DNA of 64,000 nucleotides from Kuschelorhynchus macadamiae (taxonomy: Eukaryota; Arthropoda; Insecta; Coleoptera; Curculionidae), in contig JAUTXW010002103.1 of NCBI GenBank assembly GCA_030620095.1, positions 3,716,001 to 3,780,000 of the forward strand, in the 5' to 3' direction. The position numbers were made by a program, and so were the translations under genes. Under the pieces are notes generated by a model that saw only the letters and a program-made list of their open reading frames with translations, ran no database searches and was not told where the DNA came from. Below are positions 22,890 to 34,193 of this stretch, piece after piece. Position 1 is the stretch's first letter; each line of letters begins with the position of its first letter.

Positions 22890-24247
22890 AAACAAAAGTG
22901 TAAATTTACAAATTCATAAAAATAAATATGTAGAAGAAGTTAATTGTAATGCTGCAATTCTTGTAAAGAAAATGTATTCAGCGGCTTTTTCAGCACCCAA
23001 GCGATTTCTATGTTTAGCATATAGGTACCAAACAAAATGTCGAAAAGACTCTTTCGACAGATGTTGAAGAAGCTGTAGCAGAAAACAATTTTCTAATGGT
23101 GGGGACTACTTTTTAAACAGCATAGACATTTCTTTGAGATTTGCAACAATCGAGAGGTTTCGTGGATGTCTTCATCAAACATAATATCAGTAAGAGGTTG
23201 CCAGTAATGGAACTATTAGTGGTAGATAGAATGTAATTCTTTGGTGGCTTTTAAAGCACAATCCTCTTCGTTGTTTGTTAAAGTAAAATTATGTAGCAGT
23301 TTCGTAGGATCTAAAAGAGAAGCTAACAAATGATACGGAGTGATTCACTGTTCATATCGACGTCTAAATTTTTGGATTTGATTAAAAGTAAATTGAGTGT
23401 CCTCAAAAACTGATTCAAGTATTTTATATATTGGTGTACGACGTCTAAAATTGTTGCATCATGTCTTTGATGCCGATCAATTGCTATAGAAATAGGCTTA
23501 AGAATCGATGAATAGTCTTCAGCGGATTTTTTTTAAATAAATATCCGGAATTTTTTTCTTTTGCTATAGTGTCGATTTCATTTTTGTGTACCTCGCTAAT
23601 TTTTAAAAGTTTGGGCCACGACTCTATAAAAACTTGCAAGCAGCATTAGGTAAAACAAATGTTTTTCCTCCTTCTTTTGCGTATACCACAGAGAAGAAAT
23701 GATTGTTCCTGAAATAATTTGCGATATACATAACATATTCTTTGATATCCCGGATTTGCAAATCTTTGAAAAATTTAGAATGTGGGCAGCACAAACATAT
23801 GTAATAACATTTGTTGTTGTTGTTTCTGTTGAGTCTTTTATTTGCTTTCGAGTTTATGTTGGCTGCGGAACCGTAACAACACTGCTTATTATACAGTTAT
23901 GGTCGATCTTCAATTTTTTTATCAAATTTATTGCTAGTTCTGTCATATGTATCGAGCTTGCCAGATGTGTCTACCGTATCTATTAGAAAGGACTTCCCTT
24001 TTTCTGTACTAACTTATTGGTTCGTTGTGCACATTAAAGCATCCATCTAATGATAAACATGCTCAGCTACCTGAACAGGTTTCAAGCCTTTTATTTTTTT
24101 CGTCATCATAGTGACTGTGTCGGTTGGACACATTATGCCGACAGGGTGGAACATATCCAGGACGTAGAAGAGCAATTGCTTTTTTAACTTCCGGTTGTTT
24201 GATACATGTCAAACTTATGTTTGTAGCGTAAAGAGCTCTAGCCATTT
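22890..24247 (-). pseudogene. hAT transposase, central and C-terminal part
   Basis: Coding resumes beyond the LINE with DKQMARALYATNISLTCIKQ and LLRPGYVPPCRHNV, the conserved start of the hAT catalytic region (DUF659 type). Later fragments read IESWPKLLKISEVHKNEIDT and, near 23060, the dimerisation block (FSATASSTSVERVFSTF). Many stops and shifts are present; this is an old copy. Confidence 0.75.
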
Positions 24248-24251
24248 GCTT

Positions 24252-24276
24252 ATCAAAGTCAAAGTCAAAGTCAAAA
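24252..24276 (-). repeat. 3' terminal TTTGAC tandem tail of the LINE
   Basis: On minus, TTTGAC is repeated about three times and then runs into the hAT codons for DKQMAR. It marks the LINE 3' end. Confidence 0.8.
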
Positions 24277-24725
24277 TATGCTTTATAGTCTAAAGTAAAA
24301 AGTACTCAATGACAAAGCTATAAAAATAAATATGTTAACAATCAAAATAATAAATATATGAATGGGCAAGAAAGAATTTGAGACAAGTATGATTAAATCA
24401 CTGCAAAAAAGCCCAAAGTCAAATTCTTCAATAAAAGAAAATAATTATACAACATTAGTATAAAACTGCACAAAACATAAAAAAAAACTAAAAAAAAAAA
24501 AAAAAAATATATCACGTCACATTGCAACAATGATTATCAGTCATAATATATAACAACATAATACACAAGATTAAAATTCAATAAACAGATTCATCCATAC
24601 TATATCCTGTCCAACAAGTAAAAAAAAAAAAAAAAGAAACTAAAATAACATACTTAATACACTTAACATATGCAAGTCCTAAAGTATAATTATTAGTACA
24701 AAATATACACATATCATAAGAAGCA

Positions 24726-27497
24726 TTAATTAAAATTCTTAGACAGAAATTCTTCAACACTATAAAAAGCCTCAGAGATCATTAGATTCTTAACCCTAAT
24801 TCTAAACAATCTGTAATTACTGATGCTTCGAATACTGACTGGGAGGTTATTAAACATCTTTTTCGAGGTATAAAAAATAGAATTTTTAGTTAGAGCTGAT
24901 GAAGGTATAGGTAGACCAATATTGAAAGAGCTGCGGGTGCCCACCAAAGACAAGGTATGAATTCTGTCCAAATACTTTTTGTGCATCAGGCATACTGACT
25001 CCAATATAAACAGACCTGCTAAAGTCAGAATTTTTTTTGATTTAAATACAGGCCTACATGAATCACGAGGTTTCATGCAGTACAAGTATCTTATAGAACG
25101 CTTCTGCAGGACGAAAATCGACCGAAATAAGTTATTGCAGCAAGAGCCCCAAAAACATATTCCGTATCTTAAATGTGCCTCGATAACTGAAAAATAGACA
25201 TTCCTTGCCACTGTTTCGTTTAATTCATTTCTGACTGTACGAACGGCATAACATCCAGAACTCAATGTTTTGTACAAGTTATTAATATGTACCTCAAATT
25301 TCAATTTATTGTCTATAAACAACCCTAAGAATTTGTTTTCTGTCATGTTTTTCATAGTCTGACCATCAAACAAAATTTCATTTATGTGGCATTTAAAATT
25401 TAAAATGTTGGTTTTTGCCACATTAAATGACAGATGATTCGCTTTGCACCATTCTTGTATGTTACGCAGGTCAGACCTCACCATATCATTTAGAATGTCG
25501 GGATTCTTGTGATGCCATAAAATTGTGGTATCATCGGCAAATGAGGTGCACTGTCCGTGGCGAATGAAGGAAGGCAGGTCATTAACATATATCAAAAACA
25601 AAAGCGGTCCAAGAACAGATCCTTGAGGCACACCCGCGGTTATCCCAAGTTTAGATGACAGTTCCCCCTGAAAACGGACATTCTGATGACGGTCACTAAG
25701 GTATGATGTAAGCCACTCCAAAAATGCGCCCCTAAAACCATACAGTTCAAGCTTCCTCAGTAGTATCCTGTGACAGACACAGTCAAAGGCCTTCGTCAAA
25801 TCACAGAACACCGCCGAAGCCACCTCTCCCTCATTGAGACACAGATACAATTCTTCCATAAAATGAAAAATAGCATCATCAGTGTTTCTGGAGAACCGAA
25901 AACCAAACTGTGCATCGGAAAGCAGTTTGTGTTTATCCAAAAAAGCAAGCATTCTAGTTTTTACTGCTTTTTCCACAATCTTGCTGAGTGTAGGTAGCAA
26001 AGAAATTGGCCTAAAATTAGAGGGTAGGTCTTTGTCACCTCCTTTGAATAAAGGAATGACAGTGGCCATTTTGAGGAGAGAAGGGAAAGTTCCATTTTGA
26101 ATACTCAAATTGATAGCATCTGCAAGAGTTTCCAATGCAGAGTTGGGGATGTTCTGGAAAATTTTGATTGAAATTTCATCCCAACCTGAGGAGTTTTTAT
26201 GTTTTATGTCTTGAAGAATGGCTCTCAACTCATTTTGACTAACAGGTGTAAAATAGAATGTCTGAGGTACAGACACATGCTTGAGAAAGGATAAGGGGTC
26301 GATGGAGTCCTCAGTAAGATTACTACTCAATTGTTGTGCAATAGTACAATAAAAATGATTCAATTCATCTGCCCTTAAATTAGTGTTAATCAAATGACCA
26401 GATTTCTTGCCTCGCAGCTCATTAACTATATTCCAGATTTCCCTTTGTTTATTTCCTGCGGTATTAACTCGATTATAGTAGTAAAGTTGTTTAACAACTT
26501 TAATGGTTTTTCGATAGATGTTTCTGTATCTATTAAAATGACTAATAAAAGCAGTGTTGTTCAAAAAATATTTTCTTAACATGTGAAGACATCTCATGTT
26601 TTTAGATGAGACTTTCAATCCTTTAGTGATCCAAGGTTTTTTAACTTTATGTTTGATGTTTACTACAGGAAAAGACATATTAAATATTTCAACGATTTTA
26701 GCATGATAAGCCTCAAGAGGATTTTCTATTTGAAGAATACTGTTCCAGTGATAGGCTGAGCATAGATGTGAAAATTTTCTATAATTATTCCCTGTCAGCA
26801 GACGACCATATCTTTTAGAAGTTTTACCTTTAGATGTGTCAGTGGCTTTGTGTACAAAATGGCACAACACAGCCTCATGATCAGACAAACCAGCATTCAC
26901 AACCTGACAAAGTACATTAAAATTTGAGCAAATATAGTCTAGTAATGTTTGTGAGCACAGACTTAAGCGAGTGGGAAAGTGTACCTGCATTTTCAACTCA
27001 TAACAGTTAAACAGATTAATTAATTGTAAAGAATTATTACTACTGACCAAGAAATCAACATTCAGGTCACCACCCAAAAAGACCTGACTTTTGTGAGGAA
27101 TTTGACTCAACAAAAAATCAAGCCTCTTTAAAAATTCAATAATATTACCTGATGGTGCTCGATATATACATAAAAAATAAATATTACAACTACTGGACGT
27201 GATTAGACTAAATTCAAAAACTTGATCAGTTATGAGATAATCATAGTTATTAATTACATGAAAGTCGGTTTTATTCTTAAATGATTCTTCAATAAGTATA
27301 AGTGTACCACCATGCAACATCCTTGATCTACAGTAGGAGGCAATTATAGAATATTTAGGCAAATGCACTAATTCCCCTGGCCCAAGCCAGTGCTCTGTAA
27401 TTAAAACAAGGTCTGGATAATCAAGACTTTCTAAAAGTAATTGTAATTCGTCAGTCTTATTTCTAATACATTGTATGTTCAATAACATCACAGACAC
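24726..27497 (-). CDS. LINE ORF2 protein: AP endonuclease plus reverse transcriptase
   Basis: 923 residues. The N-terminal apurinic-type endonuclease shows LLNIQCIRNKTDEL, the catalytic ITEHW (E35), GGDLNVDF and the terminal SDHEAVLCHF. Reverse transcriptase blocks follow: VIPLFKGGDKDLPSNFRPIS, SAVFCDLTKAFDCV, AGVPQGSVLGPLLFL and the catalytic FADDT near residue 652. The C-terminal region ends with LFRIRVKNLMISEAFYSVEE, the conserved tail of the group. It nicks DNA and primes reverse transcription on the target. All motifs are present and the frame is open, so this copy may be active. A diverged relative is at 48.9-51.7 kb. Confidence 0.93.
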   Translation of the reverse strand: MSVMLLNIQCIRNKTDELQLLLESLDYPDLVLITEHWLGPGELVHLPKYSIIASYCRSRMLHGGTLILIEESFKNKTDFHVINNYDYLITDQVFEFSLITSSSCNIYFLCIYRAPSGNIIEFLKRLDFLLSQIPHKSQVFLGGDLNVDFLVSSNNSLQLINLFNCYELKMQVHFPTRLSLCSQTLLDYICSNFNVLCQVVNAGLSDHEAVLCHFVHKATDTSKGKTSKRYGRLLTGNNYRKFSHLCSAYHWNSILQIENPLEAYHAKIVEIFNMSFPVVNIKHKVKKPWITKGLKVSSKNMRCLHMLRKYFLNNTAFISHFNRYRNIYRKTIKVVKQLYYYNRVNTAGNKQREIWNIVNELRGKKSGHLINTNLRADELNHFYCTIAQQLSSNLTEDSIDPLSFLKHVSVPQTFYFTPVSQNELRAILQDIKHKNSSGWDEISIKIFQNIPNSALETLADAINLSIQNGTFPSLLKMATVIPLFKGGDKDLPSNFRPISLLPTLSKIVEKAVKTRMLAFLDKHKLLSDAQFGFRFSRNTDDAIFHFMEELYLCLNEGEVASAVFCDLTKAFDCVCHRILLRKLELYGFRGAFLEWLTSYLSDRHQNVRFQGELSSKLGITAGVPQGSVLGPLLFLIYVNDLPSFIRHGQCTSFADDTTILWHHKNPDILNDMVRSDLRNIQEWCKANHLSFNVAKTNILNFKCHINEILFDGQTMKNMTENKFLGLFIDNKLKFEVHINNLYKTLSSGCYAVRTVRNELNETVARNVYFSVIEAHLRYGICFWGSCCNNLFRSIFVLQKRSIRYLYCMKPRDSCRPVFKSKKILTLAGLFILESVCLMHKKYLDRIHTLSLVGTRSSFNIGLPIPSSALTKNSIFYTSKKMFNNLPVSIRSISNYRLFRIRVKNLMISEAFYSVEEFLSKNFN

Positions 27498-27520
27498 TTT
27501 GTTATTATTAGTTTTGTTAA

Positions 27521-28864
27521 CTATGGTGGACTCTTCGGATGATTGTTGTTCACTAAAAAATCAACCGACACTGAACATGGTAAAGGTAGGCTATCAGGTT
27601 TTGAACCAGTTGAAAGTGGCTTTTGAGGTATGTCATAGGTACCAAAATTACAATTTACTGGGCAGGTCTTGTTTGTTTCACAAATTTCGTCAATTATCCT
27701 ACCCGCTAACATAGATTTATTTGCTAATGAATTATTTATATTACTTTCCAATAGTTTAACGTTAGAGCAGTTTTTAAGACACTTTTTAAGTTTAGAATTA
27801 AAATTAAATATACAATTTTCAGAACCTTCATCAAATTTGCCAAAAGGTACAGAGCTGATTAAAATGTTTGTGTGTTTACATAAAGATAGCTTATCGACTA
27901 TCAAGTGTACAGAGGGAATATTAAAATTTTTAAAGTCATTCAAACCTGCAATAATCAGAACAGTGTCAATGTTGGTGTAGTTTCTTGTCAGCACTTCAAT
28001 ATTTTCAATAATAGATGAAAATTGAGCGCCTGGCTTAATCACACTTTCAGTTTTAAACACTCCTGTTCTACGATTGATTAACTTGTCAATATTTCGGCCT
28101 TGTTGATCACACAATATCATTAGCTTCCTTAAATCAGCACAACCAGCTATACAAACTTGTCTTAAATCCATCCGACTTGACAATTCGTTACACTTATTTA
28201 AGTCACCACGTATCCTGCAAATTTCATTACCATACCAGGAATTGTCCTTTTCTAGTGTTCTTATTGTTTCTATCATATCCCTATTCGTTTTCATAAGATC
28301 ATCAAAATTTTCCTGTAATTTTTTTAAATCGGCGCCAAGTATCATGTTATGCTTTTGAAGTTTAATATTATCACCCGAAATCTGAGATATATGCTTATTT
28401 AGGTTTAGAACCTGATCCCTTTGCTCTGCAATCTTTTTTTCAAAGTTTTGTTCAATCTCAATAGCATCATCCTGAAAACTTTGAGACTTCTTTTTTTCTC
28501 TTTTTATAAAATTGTCCTTAGCCTTGATTTCTGATTGAAGTTGTTTTATTTCTTCTGAAAAACCTGTGATAACTTCGTGTTTTTCATCCTGCAGATTTTC
28601 CAATAACGCCTCTTTTTCCTGAAGTTCACTATGTAATGATGTTAGTTTAGTATCAATGGATGCAGGACAAGACTGATCTAGATATTTTTGTTCACATTTT
28701 TTATTGCAGTATATCTTGTGTCCACCCAATTTCTTAAAAGTATTTCGTCTATCTAGACAACTTGGATGAAAAATTCCATAACAGCTAATGCATACAAAAT
28801 TTTCAAAATTTTTATTTTTGCAACATTTGAATTTGCCATCTGAATCCATTGTAATATCACCCAA
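27521..28864 (-). CDS. LINE ORF1 protein: PHD-like finger, coiled coil, SGNH esterase
   Basis: 447 residues. Residues about 14-57 hold a cysteine/histidine cluster (C14, C15, C25, C28, H33, C36, C53, C57) resembling a PHD finger. Residues about 70-215 are a charged heptad-rich coiled coil (EKEALLENLQDEKHEVI onward). Residues about 230-390 resemble an SGNH-hydrolase fold (VCIAGCADLRKL, then TVLIIAGLNDF). This domain order is known for ORF1 of CR1-type elements, where the protein packages the element RNA and the esterase may act at membranes. It lies 23 nt upstream of ORF2, suggesting reinitiation or coupled translation. It is intact. Confidence 0.88.
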   Translation of the reverse strand: MGDITMDSDGKFKCCKNKNFENFVCISCYGIFHPSCLDRRNTFKKLGGHKIYCNKKCEQKYLDQSCPASIDTKLTSLHSELQEKEALLENLQDEKHEVITGFSEEIKQLQSEIKAKDNFIKREKKKSQSFQDDAIEIEQNFEKKIAEQRDQVLNLNKHISQISGDNIKLQKHNMILGADLKKLQENFDDLMKTNRDMIETIRTLEKDNSWYGNEICRIRGDLNKCNELSSRMDLRQVCIAGCADLRKLMILCDQQGRNIDKLINRRTGVFKTESVIKPGAQFSSIIENIEVLTRNYTNIDTVLIIAGLNDFKNFNIPSVHLIVDKLSLCKHTNILISSVPFGKFDEGSENCIFNFNSKLKKCLKNCSNVKLLESNINNSLANKSMLAGRIIDEICETNKTCPVNCNFGTYDIPQKPLSTGSKPDSLPLPCSVSVDFLVNNNHPKSPP

Positions 28865-28904
28865 TTAATGGAATAACTACAAAGTCGGACCTGTTAATAT
28901 TATA

Positions 28905-29690
28905 AGTCTATGACTGAATCAATTTTCTCTTTATTAGACTTGGTTGTGTGTATAACAAAAGAGGATACAGATCCAGGACTTGAGTTAGACATTCTTTTTC
29001 TTTTCTTACTTAATGCAATAAAATCTTTCCGCGAGTCTTCTAACAAGATTACTAGTGAGGTAGAGCAAGTAGGTTGCTGTACCTGCAAGATAAAAAATAC
29101 TATATTATACCAACCTTCCAAAAATACCGACAGACAATATGAATATTTTTTGAATGGGTTTATAGTCTAAAAAAAAAACGTATTTTCTTTATGCAAAAAG
29201 CAAACCGCAAATATTAGTAATAAAATAGTAACACATTGAGCTAAAAAAGTGCTCAACAGGAAAAGTCTTATGGTATCTTTTTTCACTGTTATTACTCATC
29301 GCATAAAAACAAAAAAAAATACATTGTCCCCATTTTTTATTTTTTTCTTGTTTGCGGGTTGAATCTAACTACTTTTCTTTCGTATTTTGATCTACGCATA
29401 CGAATTATATGATACGATAAAATGAATTAAGTAATACTGTTATGTAAACTGTTCTTACAGTTGAAACTGATAGCCACTACTTAGGTTATCAGTTTTTTTT
29501 TCTGCAATTGCTTCATTTTTTCACAACTCCTTCTGGGTTTCCATTCGTTCTACAATCCCTTGCATTTCCGAATTACATTTTCTGCAGGTTGTTCTACTTC
29601 CAATTTTCCCCTCAAATTTATTGGACTTTTCGATAAAATATTGCCAAATAGGATCATTTTTTCTGCCTCCACTTCTATGAGACATGTTAA
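28905..29690 (-). pseudogene. hAT transposase, N-terminal part with BED finger
   Basis: ATG at 29685 starts MSHRSGGRKNDPIWQYFIE and continues to CRKCNSEMQGIVERM, a BED-type zinc finger that binds transposon ends. The second half lacks its H-x-C ligands and a stop follows. A second block (28905-29082) starts after a good acceptor (cttgcag) and reads SKKRKRMSNSSPGS to KEKIDSVID, where the LINE interrupts it. Confidence 0.75.
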
Positions 29691-30035
29691 AACACTATTC
29701 AAGCAAGGGGTAAGAAACACGCGACTTGATACCAATTGGCGGATAGTTAATTATGAAATAAGGTCGACTGCGTCACCCGCACATTATAAAGACATGCAGT
29801 TCCTTATTTTGATTGGAACGGGATGGAAATTTTCAAGCAAGGACAAGTTTATTGGAATGTCGTACAGAAATTATTCCAATTGCAAGCCTAAACAAGAAGT
29901 ATTTTTGGTGGAATAAAGACAAATAACTTAATAATATTTGCTAAAATGGTCTGTTATTACCATGTTTTTTGAAAAAATCAATGAAAACCAAAAAATCATG
30001 ATTAAATCAGAAAAAATCGTGATTTTTTAGAACGC

Positions 30036-30510
30036 TGAAAAACACCCTCCCAGGTTTTTACAGATCTTCACGTTTTAAGGTCCTTAAATGACTTCAAATT
30101 TTGCTCAAAAATTAAGGATTATATTGGGATGACTTGGTAACATTTTGGTAAAAATCCAATATAGCGAAACAAAATAGCGCCCTGTTGAAGTGTTACTAAA
30201 TGACTACTAAAAAACTATCCATCTAATTGACTTCAGGTTTTGCACACGAATTTCAACATGACGGAACAAAATGGCGCTCTAATAAAATGTTTAGAAAATT
30301 AGGGTAAAAGCAACTTATTTAATTTATTTCAAATTATGCTCAAAAATTAAGTGTTGCGTAAGTGGAAAATGTTAAAATATATTAGTACAAATTCATTATG
30401 GTGGAACAAAATGACGCCCAATAAGTATGTTTCAAAATACATATATGTGTTACCAAATGACTATATACGGAGCTAAATTGGGACAGACTTCACTTCCTAA
30501 TAAATGTTCT
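30036..30510 (-). repeat. CCGCCAT-array element fragment, reversed
   Basis: Contains the family phrases caccctcccagg, aaggtcctt, aaaattaagg and tggcgctctaataaaatg in reverse orientation to copy A. No gene is present. Confidence 0.65.
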
Positions 30511-31186
30511 GGGTAAAGGAAGTTTACCAACTTTTTAGGGTAAATTTGAAGTAAAAGAAAACCAAAAGAGATATGGGCATGAACCTATTAGCATTTAATA
30601 GAAAAAAATCTTTGATTGATTGAAATTAATAGGTGATTCTTTTAAACAGGGTGTATAAGAAAACCATGATTTTTTCCACATTATTCATAACTTCCAGGTT
30701 TTTACAAAAATGTTTCAAATTTTTCTTCTAATATATATATTTTGACAGAATAATTTAAAAGAAAAAACAAGCTTCTATCTATATGTATAAGAATATAACT
30801 TTTCTTTTTTAGTTATACCGAGTTTTCCAAAATATGTGCAATTTTTAAAAATAAAAATATGTGCAATTTTTAAAAATAAAAAAGTGGAATGCATAACCAT
30901 AAAATATAGGTATGCTGTTAGCTCTGTAAAGATTAGAATTTTTTTAATCCAATGAAATTGATAAATGCTAGTTTCCTTTTACAAACATAATAAGTAAATT
31001 ATATTCTCGACTGTTAGTGTGACGATCGTGCGAAAACTACTCAAATGAGTCATCATGTATTCATGTCCTCTCTCTCTCTCTTAGGCTTAAATCGTGCTCT
31101 TAGAATAATCTGAGTATGGATTATATGACCTGATGGCTGTTCCCCAAGAGAACACTCCTAGGGATTCTGTCACTATTTATTTATAA
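30511..31186. other. No gene recognised
   Basis: AT-rich. It includes a short tandem copy of tatgtgcaatttttaaa (about 30832-30880) and a short (CT)n run near 31070. Confidence 0.4.
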
Positions 31187-32250
31187 ATTTGGAAAGAAGG
31201 CGAAATAGATTTTCTGGAAATGATTCTCAGCTAACATCAAATGACTTTAGTAAGCATTTTTTGGCGATCGCATCTGATTTAGTTCATAGTCTGACAGCCG
31301 ATCCCGAATCACAACAAAAACTGATTAAGTCCGTTCCGTTATTCTCTAAATCTCTAGCATTTTTAGCCGTTAGTGAAACTGATGTATGGGGTGCTATACA
31401 ATCTCTTAAAACATCCAGTTCTTATGATATATATGATTTAAATAGTATTATATTAAAACATATATCGACAGTAATAATTAAACCGTTGACTTTTTTATTT
31501 AACATATGTATAGAACGGGGTACTTTTCCAGCATGTTTCAAACTGGGTGGTGCCGGTTTTTAAAAAGGGAGATGTAAATTCAGTTGGTGATTACAGGCCT
31601 ATCCCTATTGTCCCGCTGTTCGGAAAGGTATTTGAAGTTATTATAAAAATTATTATAAAAACTGTAAGTATAGGAGTTGGTCACCGCGAGCACTGTAGGC
31701 CTTATTTCATTAGTTTACAAATTTTGACTCTTCCTTCATTACATATATTAAACCAGTTACTAGAAATTCATAAAAATAAATAGCAATATTTGCATAATTC
31801 TGATTTTCATCACTATGACACAAGATCCACACAATTAATTCGTGGGCCTGTCTAAAAAAATCAATAAACAACTCATTTAACATTGAATTTTATAACGTGT
31901 TACCTTTATCAATAAAATGTCTCAACGAAACAAGGTTTAGAGTCGCTATTAAGCAATTTTTAACATCACATGCTTTCTATACAATACAGGAATTCTTTGA
32001 TATTGTAAATCCTAGGACAAAGTTTAATATCTGAAATGTGTGCTTATTTGTTTGTTTGTCATAAGCCATATTCGTTTTATTATTGTCTTATGTTTATTTT
32101 ATCTTAGTGCTTAGTTTTCACTTCTTGTTATGTGCATATACTAAAACATCATGCCTATGAATGTTAATTTTTATGACTTGCTACAATTGTAACGTTTTTG
32201 TACAAAATGTGGTCAAATAGATATTATGACTATGACTATGAATGATCCCG
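31187..32250 (+). mobile_element. LINE fragment (CR1/Jockey superfamily), internally deleted
   Basis: It has the 5' part of a reverse transcriptase domain and the C-terminal tail but no catalytic centre. The 3' end is marked by a short ATGACT tandem tail near 32225-32243. Confidence 0.75.
31189..32032 (+). pseudogene. LINE reverse transcriptase remnant
   Basis: 31189-31563 gives DVWGAIQSLKTSSSYDIYDL and CIERGTFPACFKL. After a one-base shift, VPVFKKGDVNSVGDYRPIPI follows. The YADD-containing core is deleted. The tail near 31800-32030 reads HYDTRSTQLIRG and FRVAIKQFLTSHAFYTIQEF, the family C-terminus. Confidence 0.75.
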
Positions 32251-33060
32251 CCGATGTGGAGGAAATTCCCAGAGCTGATCAAGGGGATCAGGCGAGTCAC
32301 CGAGCTAGCTGACAGCCCCAAAAATTCTCTAACTGACTCGGACCACCACGATAACCAAAATTAACCCATTTTGTAGGGATGTACGATAAATCGCAGATAA
32401 CGATAAAAGATCCCTGTCCTCGGCCGTGGCATCTTATGATAAAAACGCTTGACCTTACTCGGACATTGCGCCCAATCCTCAACACCATTTCTCTCCTCGG
32501 ATATAGTGAGATGTAGGCAGAGATCTAGCAGCGGGTGAAAAAGACTTATGATGATTATCAAGAGCTGGGAAAGGGCCTTTTAGGTCTAAACCGTCAAGAC
32601 AGTTTAATTTTCTTTCCTCACAAGCTACTGTTACCCCGTTAATTTCCATTTTATAACCATTCAAATCTCTCGTGCTACTCTATATATTTCAAGAATATTA
32701 TACACGCTGCATTGTCACAAAGTGATAAAATTTTCCTTTAAAAATATTTGCCTTCTTATCTCTTGTTATTACATTTATCGAATCGCGGTATCTCTCAAAT
32801 AGTCCACTTCCACCAGGTTTATCAATTTTTATTGTGTAAAGTTCAATAGGAATAATAAAGATAGAAATAATTAAATAATAATTATAATTAGATACGACGT
32901 GAGAGAAGATAAGTATCGATACATTTTATTTTGAATCACATCTTTATGTCTTTTTGAACAATTACTGTTTCGTTTGATATTTCATGAAAATATTTTGTCC
33001 TTGTATGGTTAATTAGTTTAGTGATTATAGAAAGAATTGATGTATTTATCTTTATTACAG
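32251..33060. other. No gene recognised; GC-richer unknown segment at 32250-32560
   Basis: 32250-32560 is noticeably less AT-rich than its surroundings and has short open frames on minus, none with a known domain. 32700-33060 is AT-rich and ends in a polypyrimidine tract and acceptor (tctttattacag) for the exon at 33061. Confidence 0.35.
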
Positions 33061-33192
33061 ATCACCCAGGTTAGGTACCATGAGGCGAAGAAAAATATAT
33101 ACACTAATACATCTAATATAAGATTGACTGACGATGCCTCGGCCTTATATATGGAGCAGGAATCTTCCAGAATACCATCAGCTGAAATGTAG
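33061..33192 (+). CDS. Putative terminal exon of an unidentified plus-strand gene
   Basis: A strong acceptor (atctttattacag) precedes an open frame of 43 residues starting ITQVRYHEAKKNIYTNT and ending SSRIPSAEM before TAG at 33190-33192. The composition is ordinary for a protein, unlike surrounding DNA, and the other frames close early. A canonical AATAAA lies 198 nt downstream. Upstream exons were not found; they could lie anywhere left of 33 kb. I do not recognise the protein. Confidence 0.45.
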   Translation: MTQVRYHEAKKNIYTNTSNIRLTDDASALYMEQESSRIPSAEM

Positions 33193-33389
33193 GATGACGT
33201 GTTTGTTTACTTCCAACTAAACTCAAACGTTTATAGTGCAACAGTTGATTCACGAACAATCACCGTCAAACCGCCCTCCTCTTAATCCTGATCGTCCCGA
33301 TTAGCTTCTCGTTCATGATATTTTATCAGTCTGCCCAAATGTACTACCTTCGTTTTGCCCCTAGGGTTACACAAAATGGCAAGCGCCTT

Positions 33390-33395
33390 AATAAA
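33390..33395 (+). terminator. Candidate poly(A) signal AATAAA for the exon at 33061
   Basis: A canonical hexamer in a stretch that is less AT-rich than most of the window, so less likely to be chance than elsewhere. There is no direct evidence of use. Confidence 0.4.
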
Positions 33396-33559
33396 GTCGG
33401 AAGGCGGTTCGAATCAGTGGAAAATCGAACAATCAGTGATATTTATGTTTATACAGCCACGCCTGTGCAATGAAAACTTTTTTTTTTTCATTGTGATAAA
33501 AAAATTATGATTTTGCAAAAATATTATACACTTTTGTTAAAAACACAAGATAATTAGTT

Positions 33560-33735
33560 ATTACTTCCCTCGTGAGATTTTTTAAATCTTTACGTTTAAC
33601 GGTCCCTGTGAAAGAAAACTTTTTTTTTGTATTGTGAAAACAAAAAAATTTTAGTCTGTCTGTTCGCGGCATAGTTAAAAAACTACTTATCCGATTTCTT
33701 CAAATTTCAGTCTAAAATTAAGGGTCAGGCGTGCG
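33560..33735 (-). repeat. CCGCCAT-array element end fragment
   Basis: Starts ttacttccctcgtgagatt and holds gtctgtctgttcgcggcat, the terminal part of the family in reversed orientation. Confidence 0.7.
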
Positions 33736-34002
33736 AAAAATATAAAGCGATTTTACTGATTTTTATATATTAAATTTTGTCTTATAATTAATAAAAAAAA
33801 ATACTTATTTTAAACACTCTTTAAAATTGGAACATATTATTTATTTATTGCCTACAAAATTATAAATGTACTAAAAAAGTAAGCAAAAAAATAGTGTCAA
33901 ATCTAATAAAAACAAAATTAAATTAAAATTCACTGGCTAATATCCAGGAGCCAGTTCAAAATTTGAGAATCGGTAAAATGAATGTACAAATAATTTACTA
34001 TG

Positions 34003-34193
<191 letters not shown>

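Larger units (their letters stand above)
24246..28905 (-). mobile_element. CR1/Jockey-superfamily LINE, apparently full length
   Basis: Two long uninterrupted frames, ORF1 (27521-28864) and ORF2 (24726-27497), are separated by 23 nt. They are followed by a 3' untranslated region and a short tandem TTTGAC tail (minus strand). Such simple-repeat tails rather than poly(A) are typical of the CR1 group. No stop or frameshift is seen, so it is likely young. The insertion interrupts a hAT transposase codon-precisely. Confidence 0.9.
22860..30035 (-). mobile_element. BED-finger hAT element interrupted by a LINE, limits approximate
   Basis: Coding remnants on minus run from a BED finger (about 29685) to a hAT dimerisation domain (about 22900), with a 4.66 kb LINE inserted at 24246-28905. 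AT-rich terminal sequence near 29980-30035 (atcatgattaaatc, aaatcgtgattttt) resembles ends of hAT elements. I could not match a left terminus. Confidence 0.6.

Noticed and set aside
25770..26579. Plus-strand frames within the LINE
   Set aside because: They are shadows of the intact ORF2 on minus.
29560..29916. 118-residue plus-strand frame
   Set aside because: It is antisense to the BED finger of the hAT, which reads correctly on minus.
32297..32664. Overlapping minus-strand frames in the GC-richer segment
   Set aside because: Three mutually overlapping short frames with no shared domain. GC content lengthens chance frames, so I left the region unassigned.
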